The notes beneath the pieces were generated by a model, which did no database searches, was not told where the DNA came from, and was given only the letters and a program-made list of their open reading frames with translations. From Clostridiaceae bacterium (GTDB lineage: Bacteria; Bacillota; Clostridia; Acetivibrionales; DTU013), in the NCBI GenBank assembly GCA_012730015.1, contig JAAYBT010000229.1, positions 1-41,967 on the forward strand: DNA of 41,967 nt, in the 5' to 3' direction. This document shows positions 1 to 8,839 of the stretch, one piece after another. Numbering within the stretch: the stretch's first letter is position 1; each line of letters starts with the position of its first letter. Made by a program: the position numbers and the translations under genes.

Positions 1-2
1 AG

Positions 3-557
3 TATCTTATCAGAAATAACTCGGATATTTTCAATACACTTATCATATCTCCGCCACAATGCGGAAAAACGACCATTCTGAGAGATATTGCAAGATTACT
101 GGGAAACGGCCTTCCCGATATGGGCTTCAGAGGCGTAAAGGTTGGAATAGTAGACGAAAGATCCGAGATAGCTGCGTGTCAAAAGGGAATAGCGTCAAAT
201 GATGTGGGACTGAGAACGGATGTACTGGATGGATGCCCGAAAAGAATAGGGATGCCGATGATAATCCGGGCCATGTCACCCAAGGTCATTATTACCGATG
301 AAATTGGGAATGAGGGCGACCGGGAGGCCATACACAGTGTCTTGAATGCCGGGGTGCGCATCGTCGCGACTGCCCATGGCTATAACGTTTCAGAAATGAA
401 AAGCAGGCGTGAGGTAATAAAGCTGATTGAAGATAAGGTTTTTGAAAGGTACATCGTGCTTGGCAATGCCAATGGCCCGGGGACGCTGGTTGAGGTTATC
501 GACGGTGAGAATATGGAATCTATTTATCAAATGCTCTTAAGACCTCCGCCTCTATAG
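3..557 (+). CDS. spoIIIAA: Stage III sporulation protein AA, ATPase (5' truncated by window edge)
   Basis: The frame of ORF 120..557 is open back to nt 3 and encodes ...IISPPQCGKTTILRDIARLL (Walker A) and GVKVGIVDERSEIAA; first gene of a full spoIIIA operon. Confidence 0.93.
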   Translation, partial: YLIRNNSDIFNTLIISPPQCGKTTILRDIARLLGNGLPDMGFRGVKVGIVDERSEIAACQKGIASNDVGLRTDVLDGCPKRIGMPMIIRAMSPKVIITDEIGNEGDREAIHSVLNAGVRIVATAHGYNVSEMKSRREVIKLIEDKVFERYIVLGNANGPGTLVEVIDGENMESIYQMLLRPPPL

Positions 558-620
558 GCGGGGGATAAACAAATAGTCACTTCAGTGGTAGGTTCAATCC
601 CCCTCTGAAGGAGCAATTGA
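541..620. repeat. Two-hairpin element between spoIIIAA and spoIIIAB, possible IS200/IS605-type end or MITE remnant
   Basis: CCGCCTctatAGGCGG hairpin followed by CTTCAG...CTGAAG hairpin enclosing GGTTCAATCCCCC; the first hairpin overlaps the spoIIIAA 3' end. Confidence 0.35.
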
Positions 621-727
621 TAAAATGCTCGCGGCGCGATACACACAAAACGCATAAGGAAGGCGCTAAAGCGCCCGCGGTTTGGCGTACAATTTGCGCA
701 AGCGCTCATTGAAGGAGGCTGTTAAGT

Positions 728-1249
728 ATGCTTTTTAAACTTACCGGCAGTATCATCGTTATTGTTTCCTGTAGCTTTTTAGGGTTAATACTGTCACGTG
801 ACTGTAAAAAAAGACCTACCCAGTTAAGGGAGCTTCAAGGCATATTGCAGATGTTTGAAAACCAGATTACCTATCTATCGGATATTATTGCGGATGCCTT
901 TGAAAGAATTAGCAAAATAGGAGGGTCTGATACATGTGTTTTCTTCACCAGAGCGGTTGAGATATTAAGAAAGAACAAAGCAATAAGTGCTTCAGAGGGT
1001 TGGAGTCAAGCGGTTGAGCAATGCATATGCAGGACAGCCCTTAACAAGGAGGATGAAGAAATACTTATGGCCTTCGGCAGAATGCTGGGAAGTACTGATT
1101 TGGATGGACAGATAAAGAACATCCGATTGACGATCGGACAGCTGAGGCTGCAGGAGGATAAGGCTGAGGAAAGCAGGAGGAAGAATGAAAACATGTACAA
1201 GAGTCTTGGTGTTCTTGGCGGTATTGCTGTAGTAATCGTGCTACTGTGA
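728..1249 (+). CDS. spoIIIAB: Stage III sporulation protein AB
   Basis: 173 aa, N-terminal TM, operon position; RBS ggagg. Confidence 0.9.
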   Translation: MLFKLTGSIIVIVSCSFLGLILSRDCKKRPTQLRELQGILQMFENQITYLSDIIADAFERISKIGGSDTCVFFTRAVEILRKNKAISASEGWSQAVEQCICRTALNKEDEEILMAFGRMLGSTDLDGQIKNIRLTIGQLRLQEDKAEESRRKNENMYKSLGVLGGIAVVIVLL

Positions 1250-1284
1250 CAAGTGCAGGAATGAGTTGAAGGGGTTGACATATT

Positions 1285-1482
1285 ATGGGTGTGGATTTGA
1301 TTTTCAGGATTGCTGCGATTGGTATTCTTGTTGCAGTGCTAAATCAGCTGCTTATCAGGTCTGGCAGGGAAGAACAGGCCATGATGACTACGCTGGCAGG
1401 TCTTATAGTAGTGCTAATGATTGTAGTAAAGGAAATTGCGGTACTGTTCGACACTGTAAAAACGATTTTCAAATTGGATTGA
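1285..1482 (+). CDS. spoIIIAC: Stage III sporulation protein AC
   Basis: 65-aa two-TM protein MGVDLIFRIAAIGILVAVLNQLL; operon position. Confidence 0.93.
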   Translation: MGVDLIFRIAAIGILVAVLNQLLIRSGREEQAMMTTLAGLIVVLMIVVKEIAVLFDTVKTIFKLD

Positions 1483-1495
1483 GTATTTTGCGGGG

Positions 1496-1891
1496 GTGAT
1501 TCGGATGCAAATCATTCAAATTATCGGTATAGGCTTTGTGGCAACCGTCCTAATCATTATACTCAAAAAGCAGAGACCTGAAATTGCTGTTCAAGCGAGT
1601 ATAGTAACAGGGGTTGTCATCTTCATGCTTCTGGCGTCAAAATTGGTAGCTGTTGTAGATGTTCTTGGAAGCTATGTGCAAAAGGCGGAAATTAAGCCCG
1701 TCTATTTTGCTACGGTCTTGAAGATCACCGGAATTGCCTATATTGCGGAGTTTGGTGCCGAGATTTGCAATGATGCAGGTGAAAGCGCGATTGCATCTAA
1801 GATAGAACTGGCGGGAAAGGTAATTATTACAGTTTTGGCAGTACCGATTATTACATCAATGTTGGATCTGATCATGGAAATTATGCCATGA
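1496..1891 (+). CDS. spoIIIAD: Stage III sporulation protein AD (start may be ATG 1505)
   Basis: MQIIQIIGIGFVATVLIIILKKQRPEIA; operon position. Confidence 0.92.
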   Translation: MIRMQIIQIIGIGFVATVLIIILKKQRPEIAVQASIVTGVVIFMLLASKLVAVVDVLGSYVQKAEIKPVYFATVLKITGIAYIAEFGAEICNDAGESAIASKIELAGKVIITVLAVPIITSMLDLIMEIMP

Positions 1892-1907
1892 CAGGAGGAT
1901 AAACGGA

Positions 1908-3197
1908 ATGTTGATTAACAGATATGAAAAAATCAAAGTAGGTTTAGCTGCAGGCTTATTGTTTTTGCTTGTAATGCTATTATCACCAGTGTGTTGCATG
2001 GCATTAGCTGAGATGAAAGAAGGGCCGATGGGAGAAGCAGTGGAAGAGACAGTTGGACAGATCTCAGGACAGACCTCAGGACAGACAGCCGGAGCCCCAC
2101 CGGCAGCAGAGCTGATTGAAAAGCAGACAGGAGCAGGCGGGATTGATACTGTCAAAAGTGAAATTGAGAGATATATCGATGAGGACAGCTATGAAATACT
2201 AGGCGAATTTAGTTCAGACAGGTTCATTAAGGATGTGACAGAAGGAAAGATAGGCTTTGACCTGAAAGGCGTTGGAAGCAATGCGCTTAGATTTTTATTT
2301 AAGGAGCTTTATCAGAACCTGGGTATTTTTGTGAAGCTTACTGCGCTGGTTGTGGTATGTGCCCTGCTTAAGAATGTACAGGCTAATTTCTTGTATGAGA
2401 GTGTTACCCAGGTGGCCTTTTATGTGTGCTATATCGTTATTGTGTCAGTGCTTTTGGTCAGCTTCGGTACAGTTGTAAAAATGGGGAGTGACATTATTGA
2501 TAAAATGGTTGGTTTTATGTATGTAGCTATTCCAGTTATGCTGTCTTTGCTGATCTCCGGGGGAAATATTACGGCGGGTGGTATTCTGCATCCGGCTATA
2601 CTGATGATAGTTGAAATCTCGGTAACTGTTATCAAGAACCTGTTTGTACCTCTGATATTTCTATCGACTGTTCTAAAAATTGCGAATAATATTTCGGAGA
2701 AAATACAGCTGGCCAAGCTGGCAAATCTGGTAAACAAAATAGTTATCTGGACATTAGGCGCATTACTGACAGTATTTGTCATTGCAGTATCGCTACAGGG
2801 TTCTCTAGGAGCAGTAATCGACGGCGCCACAAGCAAGGCAGCAAAATTTGCTATAAGCACCTTTATCCCTGTTGTGGGTAAAACCCTGGCGGATGCGACA
2901 GATACGGTAATAGGATGCACGCTTCTTATTAAGAATGCCGCAGGCCTGGCTGCGCTGGTAGGCATTCTAATAATATGCATCGTACCGTTGATAAAAATCG
3001 TCGCATTGGTGGCGCTTTATAAGGCTGCAAGTGCATTGCTTGAGCCGATTGCCGAAGGACGAATCACAAATTGTATAGACGATGTGGCTAACTCAATGCT
3101 GAATATTTTTGCCTTAACAACAGCCGTAGCTTTTATGTTCATGATTTCGGTCACTGCCTTGATTAGTGCAGGAAATGTAAGTGCCATGCTCAGGTAG
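1908..3197 (+). CDS. spoIIIAE: Stage III sporulation protein AE
   Basis: 429-aa polytopic membrane protein with signal sequence; operon position. Confidence 0.92.
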   Translation: MLINRYEKIKVGLAAGLLFLLVMLLSPVCCMALAEMKEGPMGEAVEETVGQISGQTSGQTAGAPPAAELIEKQTGAGGIDTVKSEIERYIDEDSYEILGEFSSDRFIKDVTEGKIGFDLKGVGSNALRFLFKELYQNLGIFVKLTALVVVCALLKNVQANFLYESVTQVAFYVCYIVIVSVLLVSFGTVVKMGSDIIDKMVGFMYVAIPVMLSLLISGGNITAGGILHPAILMIVEISVTVIKNLFVPLIFLSTVLKIANNISEKIQLAKLANLVNKIVIWTLGALLTVFVIAVSLQGSLGAVIDGATSKAAKFAISTFIPVVGKTLADATDTVIGCTLLIKNAAGLAALVGILIICIVPLIKIVALVALYKAASALLEPIAEGRITNCIDDVANSMLNIFALTTAVAFMFMISVTALISAGNVSAMLR

Positions 3198-3223
3198 AGC
3201 AAAGGCCTTGGATAGGAGGTCAA

Positions 3224-3868
3224 ATGACGGATTTTATCAAGCAGTGGATAATCAATATCGTAGCTTTGGTATTGTTCATAGTGATAGTAGAAATGCTGCT
3301 ACCCAAGGGGAAAATGAAGAAGTATGTAAGTATAGCAACGGGAACAATAATGATAATAACAATCGTCAACCCGCTGCTCGAGCTGTCAGGAAAAGATTTC
3401 AGCTTTGTGGAAGCTCAGACGGCAGGAAGCAACATGATTAGTAAGATTGAGATTGAGAATAACAGCAAGCTCATGGAGCAGGAGCAAATGGAGCAAATAA
3501 TTCAAGTTTACCGAGCGGACATGATAGAGCAAATAGAACATAATGCCAAGGAGGTGGATGGGGTTCGCGAAGCCAAAGCGGATATTATCATCAACGAGGA
3601 TTCGCAATCCGAGGACTTCGGCACAATAAGGCGTGCCTACCTGATCATCACCCTCGAAGAAGATGGGGACGGTTCTCTCGGAATACCTGAGATTGAGTCT
3701 ATAAATGTGGTTAAGATCGGTAAAGTGGGCAAGCTAGGCAAGATAAACAGAAGCCAGGCTGCCGATACAGATTGCCCGCATGAGATAAAAAGACAGCTAC
3801 AGGAAAGAATCAGTAGCGTTTTCGGAGTCAGTGGCGAGAATATTGTTATTAGCAAGAAAACGAGGTGA
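3224..3868 (+). CDS. spoIIIAF: Stage III sporulation protein AF
   Basis: MTDFIKQWIINIVALVLFIVIVEMLLPKGKMKKYV; operon position. Confidence 0.92.
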   Translation: MTDFIKQWIINIVALVLFIVIVEMLLPKGKMKKYVSIATGTIMIITIVNPLLELSGKDFSFVEAQTAGSNMISKIEIENNSKLMEQEQMEQIIQVYRADMIEQIEHNAKEVDGVREAKADIIINEDSQSEDFGTIRRAYLIITLEEDGDGSLGIPEIESINVVKIGKVGKLGKINRSQAADTDCPHEIKRQLQERISSVFGVSGENIVISKKTR

Positions 3869-3872
3869 GGTC

Positions 3873-4475
3873 ATGGATATAATAAAACGAATAAAGGAAT
3901 GGATTGAAGGCCGGGATCGGAAGAAGCTGATTGAAAACACTGTAATTTTTGCGATTATTGGAGTTATTGTCATTATAGCTGGCTCAACACTTTTCAGCAA
4001 AAACAAATCAGCATCTCCTGCCCCGGTCTACGAACAGCAAAAAAACGAAAGCAGGGATGCAGCGCAAAGGGACAGTTCTTCTGTTGATGCTAAAGAAGAG
4101 AAGCTGAAGTCAGTTTTGTCGCAAATGCAGGGAGTTGGCAAGGTAGACGTTTTAATTACCTATGATAGCAGCGGGGAAGAAATCCCTGCATTTGATACAA
4201 GAGACAACCAAAACAGTACACTTGAGAAGGATAATGAGGGTGGTACAAGAACTGTCACCCAAAGAGATTTAGATAGCACGCTGGCCTATGAGGATTCTTC
4301 GAATGGAGGGAAGGTGCCGGTGATATTGAAAAAAACTGAACCTGAGGTGAGGGGTGTGCTGATAGTCGCAGAGGGGGCTGACAGCGTAGTGGTCAGAGAG
4401 CGCATCATAAATGCTGTTAGGGTTGCCTTGGACATTCCATTGCATAGAGTTGAGGTTGTTCAGAGGAAAAAGTAA
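3873..4475 (+). CDS. spoIIIAG: Stage III sporulation protein AG
   Basis: Internal ATG 3873 (MDIIKRIKEWIEGRDRKK) after RBS aggtgagg preferred over the ORF-track start, which overlaps spoIIIAF. Confidence 0.92.
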   Translation: MDIIKRIKEWIEGRDRKKLIENTVIFAIIGVIVIIAGSTLFSKNKSASPAPVYEQQKNESRDAAQRDSSSVDAKEEKLKSVLSQMQGVGKVDVLITYDSSGEEIPAFDTRDNQNSTLEKDNEGGTRTVTQRDLDSTLAYEDSSNGGKVPVILKKTEPEVRGVLIVAEGADSVVVRERIINAVRVALDIPLHRVEVVQRKK

Positions 4476-4643
4476 GAGCTTTTCAGAAAAAGAGATATAA
4501 ACGTAAATGCAGCTGAATATATTATTTATTAAGTGGGACAAAAAACAAAAACTTGATTGCAGTTACATGCAAACATAGTTGACAGAGTGTTTAGCTTAAA
4601 AAAGCGCCAATTACTCATAAACATGCTTGAAGGGGGCAGAGAC

Positions 4644-5231
4644 ATGATGGTTTTTAAAAGAAAGCAAATAGTCATTTTGGCATTAGTCCTTGTTATTGTG
4701 GTAGCAGGCTATTTGCAGTATAGCTACAGGCAGGAAAGCACATCTACTGATGTGGAGGGAAGGCTGGGCGAAGCCGTATACGTGGATAATGAAATTTACA
4801 ATGAAGGTATTGAAGGCTCACAGTTGAGCCTGGCAGAAGAAACAAACGTTCAAAGCAACGTAACCGCCTCCAAAATAGCCAATGATTACTTTGTGCAGGC
4901 AAGAATGGATAAGGAGCAGAGCAGGAGCAAAAGTAATGAAGCGCTAAAGGCAATCACTGAGGATATTAATGCCAGCGAAGACATAAAGACAGAAGCTCAT
5001 GAGAAAATGATTATGCTTACTGAGAATTCGGAGAAGGAAATGAGGATTGAAACCTTAATCAACAAAATGGGGTTTGAGGACACCTTTATCTTGTTTGCAG
5101 ATGACGGAAGCGTAGATATTGTAGTTAAGACCCCAAGCCTTTCTACTTCGCAGGCTGCACAAATCACAGATATTGTAATGAGGCAGGGCGACGCGCAGGT
5201 TGAGGATATTCACATCAAGCCCTTGTTTTAG
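4644..5231 (+). CDS. spoIIIAH: Stage III sporulation protein AH (SpoIIQ-interacting)
   Basis: MMVFKRKQIVILALVLVIVVAGYLQYSY after RBS gaaggggg; C-terminal domain ...QAAQITDIVMRQGDAQVEDIHIKPLF. Confidence 0.92.
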   Translation: MMVFKRKQIVILALVLVIVVAGYLQYSYRQESTSTDVEGRLGEAVYVDNEIYNEGIEGSQLSLAEETNVQSNVTASKIANDYFVQARMDKEQSRSKSNEALKAITEDINASEDIKTEAHEKMIMLTENSEKEMRIETLINKMGFEDTFILFADDGSVDIVVKTPSLSTSQAAQITDIVMRQGDAQVEDIHIKPLF

Positions 5232-5421
5232 AAAAGGGTTTTGAGATGTAACCTAAATGAAACTTAGCTGCACAATATATAGCGACAACTTTATATACAA
5301 GCAATATATTATGCTGCGGAACTTAAACATGTGACATCGCAAAATGTCCAGGAGGCATGGTGCTTATGTTTTTCACGACCGCACCTAGTGAGGTCTCTTT
5401 GCCTGGTAAACGCGGGATTGG

Positions 5422-5451
5422 TTGTACTTTATGATGGAAAAGTGGTATAAT
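5422..5451 (+). promoter_or_regulatory. Sigma-A-type promoter for asp23-family gene
   Basis: TTGTAC (5422-5427) -18 nt- TATAAT (5446-5451). Confidence 0.6.
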
Positions 5452-5480
5452 AACTTTATAAACCCATGTGGAGGTAGGTT

Positions 5481-5885
5481 ATGGATGAAAATGTCCCCAG
5501 TGTTGTTAATGAAATAGGAGCTATTAAGATTACTGATGAGGTTGTTGCGATAATTGCCGGTATAGCTGCAATAGAGGTTCCGGGGGTCACGAGTATGAGC
5601 GGCGGTATTGCCGGCGGTATTGCCGAAGCACTCGGTCGCAAGAATCTCTCCAAAGGCGTTAAGGTTGAGGTAGGAGAGAAGGAAGCGGCTATCGACCTTT
5701 ACATCATCGTTGAATATGGTTTCAGGATACCTGATGTTGCATGGACTATACAGGAAAAGGTCAAGCAGACGGTTGAAGATATGACAGGCTTGAATGTCGT
5801 TGAGGTTAATATTCACATACAGGGCGTCAATATCGAGAGGGAACATAAAAAAGAGCTCATTGAGGAGCAAACAAAAAGTAAATAA
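5481..5885 (+). CDS. Asp23/Gls24 family envelope stress response protein
   Basis: GAIKITDEVVAIIAGIAAIEVPGVTSMSGG...VEVGEKEAAIDLYIIVEYGFRIPDVAWTIQEKVK is the Asp23 signature. Confidence 0.95.
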   Translation: MDENVPSVVNEIGAIKITDEVVAIIAGIAAIEVPGVTSMSGGIAGGIAEALGRKNLSKGVKVEVGEKEAAIDLYIIVEYGFRIPDVAWTIQEKVKQTVEDMTGLNVVEVNIHIQGVNIEREHKKELIEEQTKSK

Positions 5886-5921
5886 AAACGTATATATATA
5901 TATTGAAAGCAGTTTTGAAGT

Positions 5922-5946
5922 AAACCCATTAGGGTTTATTTTTTTT
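5922..5946 (+). terminator. Intrinsic terminator after asp23
   Basis: AAACCCattaGGGTTT followed by a T tract. Confidence 0.75.
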
Positions 5947-6014
5947 GGAAAATACACTATAATGTTTTTGGGAATAGTAATAATATGCATATAAACGTTA
6001 ACCCGAAAGGTGGT

Positions 6015-6581
6015 ATGCTTGTGAACATTTTTTTCAGAGTTTTGTTAGCAATTTATGCATTCTGTTTGGCTGTTTTTTCTGCATTTTGCATGTATGTAGC
6101 GGTTGTTCCGCAGGCTTTTGTAGATATTTCCGGCGCAATCACACAGATTATTTTGGATAACGGGGCAGGCGTGCTTAGGGTTGTTGTGTTTATTATTGCC
6201 TTGGTATTTTTCGCACTGAGCGTCATGTTTCTTGCATCGGGAATTCGAAGCAACAAGGATAAAAAAGCAGTTAGCAAGCATACTAATATCGGGGAGATTA
6301 AGATATCTCTAAATTCTATTGAAAATATTGCCATTAATGCATCAAAAAGAGCGAACGGCATTAAGGAAACTAAAACACTGGTAAAAAAGGCGGATGATGG
6401 TGTAGAGATTGAAGTGCGCATAATCGTCATGCCGGATCTTAGCATACCGGTCATTTCTGAAGAGGTACAAGGGCGTGTGAAAAAAGCAGTAGAGGAAGCA
6501 TCAGGCATAGCTGTAAAGCAGGTTAGAGTAGTCGTAGACAGTATATACACGGGAATTACGACTAAGCCCAGGGTTGAATAG
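6015..6581 (+). CDS. Alkaline shock response membrane anchor AmaP-like
   Basis: Two N-terminal TM segments then Asp23-like C-terminal domain; located between asp23 and a DUF2273-like gene; ATG 6015 after gaaaggtgg. Confidence 0.8.
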   Translation: MLVNIFFRVLLAIYAFCLAVFSAFCMYVAVVPQAFVDISGAITQIILDNGAGVLRVVVFIIALVFFALSVMFLASGIRSNKDKKAVSKHTNIGEIKISLNSIENIAINASKRANGIKETKTLVKKADDGVEIEVRIIVMPDLSIPVISEEVQGRVKKAVEEASGIAVKQVRVVVDSIYTGITTKPRVE

Positions 6582-6593
6582 GGGGGTTGTGTA

Positions 6594-6824
6594 ATGAATT
6601 TTGATAAAATCTTAGCATACTGTACAGTTCATAAGGGGGAAGTTATAGGTGCTATTATCGGCTTAATATTAGCTGTCATGATATTGATTATCGGTTTTTT
6701 CAAAGTGCTTTTTATTGCAATATTTACCGGCGTAGGTTATTATATTGGGAAGAAGATACACGAGGATAAGGATTACGTAAAGAACCTTCTGGACAGGGTT
6801 TTACCGCCAGGAACTTACCGTTAG
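6594..6824 (+). CDS. DUF2273-like small membrane protein
   Basis: 76 aa; HKGEVIGAIIGLILAVMILIIGFFKVLFIAIFTGVGYYIGKKI. Confidence 0.8.
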   Translation: MNFDKILAYCTVHKGEVIGAIIGLILAVMILIIGFFKVLFIAIFTGVGYYIGKKIHEDKDYVKNLLDRVLPPGTYR

Positions 6825-6846
6825 GATCAATAGGGGAGGAAGATAG

Positions 6847-7275
6847 ATGGGACGTAGAGCCTCCAGAGATATGGCAATGAAGCTCTTATACCAGATGGAA
6901 TTTCAAAGGGATAACATAGAAGAGCAGAAAAAGCTTTTTTTCGAAGAAAATTCGCTTCCTGAAAAGGATAGGGCTTATGTAAACGACGTTGTCGATGGCG
7001 TTTACATAAATATGGAGTATGTAGATAACCTGATTGAAACCTATTCGAAGGGCTGGAAAATCAGCAGGATTTCCAAAGTCGACCTCTCTATAATGCGGCT
7101 TAGCATCTATGAGATATGCTTCAGAAAAGACATACCCTATAGTGTTTCCGTTAATGAAGCGGTGGAGCTTGCTAAAAAATACAGTAGTGAAGATGCCGGT
7201 TCTTTTGTTAATGGAATATTGAGCAAAATACCAAACAAGGACTCATCTGTTGAACAACATGATGGTGACGGCTGA
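6847..7275 (+). CDS. nusB: Transcription antitermination factor NusB
   Basis: MGRRASRDMAMKLLYQMEFQ...ISKVDLSIMRLSIYEICFRKDIPYSVSVNEAVELAKKYSSEDAGSFVNGIL. Confidence 0.96.
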   Translation: MGRRASRDMAMKLLYQMEFQRDNIEEQKKLFFEENSLPEKDRAYVNDVVDGVYINMEYVDNLIETYSKGWKISRISKVDLSIMRLSIYEICFRKDIPYSVSVNEAVELAKKYSSEDAGSFVNGILSKIPNKDSSVEQHDGDG

Positions 7276-7280
7276 ATACC

Positions 7281-8492
7281 ATGACGACTAGAAATGTTCT
7301 ATCTGTTTCACAAGTCAATAAGTATATAAAAGATGTGATATCTAAAGATATTATTTTGTCCGGATTATGGGTAAGAGGGGAAATCTCCAACTTCAAAAAC
7401 CACTACTCCGGACATTTCTATTTTACTCTTAAGGATGAGAAAGGTGTTTTAAAATGCGTCATGTTCCGTGGCAATGCTTCAAGCCTGGCATTTCTTCCTG
7501 AGGATGGCATGAAGGTGTTGATACGAGGGTATATATCTGTTTTTGAGCGGGACGGACAATACCAGCTTTATGCAGAGGAAATGCAGCCGGACGGTGTAGG
7601 GGCATTGCATGTGGCCTTTGAGAAGCTTAAGATGAAGCTTCAGGCGGAGGGACTATTTGAAGAAAGCAGAAAGAGAAAGCTTCCCTTGATTCCAGGAGCA
7701 ATCGGCGTTATCACTTCATCAACAGGTGCAGTTGTCAGGGACATAATAAATGTACTCAGCAGGCGATTCTATAATGTAAATATAAAAGTATATCCTGTCC
7801 AGGTTCAGGGTGAGCAAGCGGCAGGCCAGATTGCCCACGGGATACGACGTCTGAATCAACTTGGAAATGTGGATGTTATTATTATTGCAAGGGGCGGAGG
7901 TTCGCTGGAGGAATTGTGGCCATTCAACGAGGAAGTTGTTGCAAGAAGTATTTATGACTCACGCATCCCTGTGATCTCTGCTGTCGGTCATGAGACGGAT
8001 TTTACGATTTCAGATTTTGTTGCCGACGTGCGTGCATCTACACCCTCTGCTGCTGCTGAATTGGTCATGCCTGAGAGAACTACTGTTGAAAACCGCTTGG
8101 ATAGTCTTAAGATGAGACTTCGAAATGCAGTAATCAAGAAGATATCCATGGATAGGATGATGCTGAAGCGAAACAGCGAAAGCATTGCATTTAAGCAGCC
8201 CTATAATAGAGTTTACCAGGAGCGTTTGATGCTCGATGTGCAAAAGCGTTATTTGACCAGTGCTCTTTCGACAATAAATAATAAGCATAGAAACCTGCTT
8301 TCGACCCTGGTAGCAAAGCTCGACGCGCTTAGCCCTTTGCATTCGCTTGCTAGAGGCTATAGTATAATACGAACCGAAAAAGACAATACTTTGGTAAAAT
8401 CGATTAAATCCGTAGCAATTGGAGACAGGCTTGAGGTGTTCGTAACGGATGGGCGGCTTAGTTGTACAGTAGAGAATATAAAGGGGGATTGA
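7281..8492 (+). CDS. xseA: Exodeoxyribonuclease VII large subunit
   Basis: LSVSQVNKYIKDVI...LWVRGEISNFKNHYSGHFYFTLKDE; IIARGGGSLEELWPFNEEVVARSI. Confidence 0.97.
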   Translation: MTTRNVLSVSQVNKYIKDVISKDIILSGLWVRGEISNFKNHYSGHFYFTLKDEKGVLKCVMFRGNASSLAFLPEDGMKVLIRGYISVFERDGQYQLYAEEMQPDGVGALHVAFEKLKMKLQAEGLFEESRKRKLPLIPGAIGVITSSTGAVVRDIINVLSRRFYNVNIKVYPVQVQGEQAAGQIAHGIRRLNQLGNVDVIIIARGGGSLEELWPFNEEVVARSIYDSRIPVISAVGHETDFTISDFVADVRASTPSAAAELVMPERTTVENRLDSLKMRLRNAVIKKISMDRMMLKRNSESIAFKQPYNRVYQERLMLDVQKRYLTSALSTINNKHRNLLSTLVAKLDALSPLHSLARGYSIIRTEKDNTLVKSIKSVAIGDRLEVFVTDGRLSCTVENIKGD

Positions 8493-8494
8493 GT

Positions 8495-8827
8495 ATGGGT
8501 GATACAACAGAAAAGAGAGTGCAGATAAGTATAAGTGAACAGATTGAGCAAACTGAGTATCCTCAAAAGAATGAGTCATCTGGGCAAGCTGAGTATATTA
8601 AGCAAGCTGGAGAAGCAGAAAGCTATGAGCAGGCGGTTACTGAGCTTGAGGAGATTGTAAATAGGCTAGAAAGAGGCGAGTTGACATTGGATGAATCTAT
8701 TCAATTCTTCCAAAGGGGTGTCGAACTGACCAAGTACTGCAGCAAAAAGCTGGACGAAGCCGAGCGGAGCATAACAATGCTAATCGAAGGCGAGGACGGC
8801 ATCATAGAGAAAGAAATGACTGTATGA
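8495..8827 (+). CDS. xseB: Exodeoxyribonuclease VII small subunit with N-terminal extension
   Basis: SYEQAVTELEEIVNRLERGELTLDESIQFFQRGVELTKYCSKKLDEAE; ATG 8495 after aaggggga. Confidence 0.93.
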   Translation: MGDTTEKRVQISISEQIEQTEYPQKNESSGQAEYIKQAGEAESYEQAVTELEEIVNRLERGELTLDESIQFFQRGVELTKYCSKKLDEAERSITMLIEGEDGIIEKEMTV

Positions 8828-8839
8828 TGGAGGAAACGC

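Noticed and set aside
551-620. tRNA-like GGTTCAATCC segment
   Set aside because: No acceptor stem, D-arm or anticodon arm could be drawn, and the apparent T-arm stem is poor; treated as a hairpin element instead.
1266-1499. 77-aa ORF overlapping spoIIIAC
   Set aside because: Cys/Ser-rich out-of-frame translation of the spoIIIAC region; spoIIIAC at 1285-1482 is the real gene.
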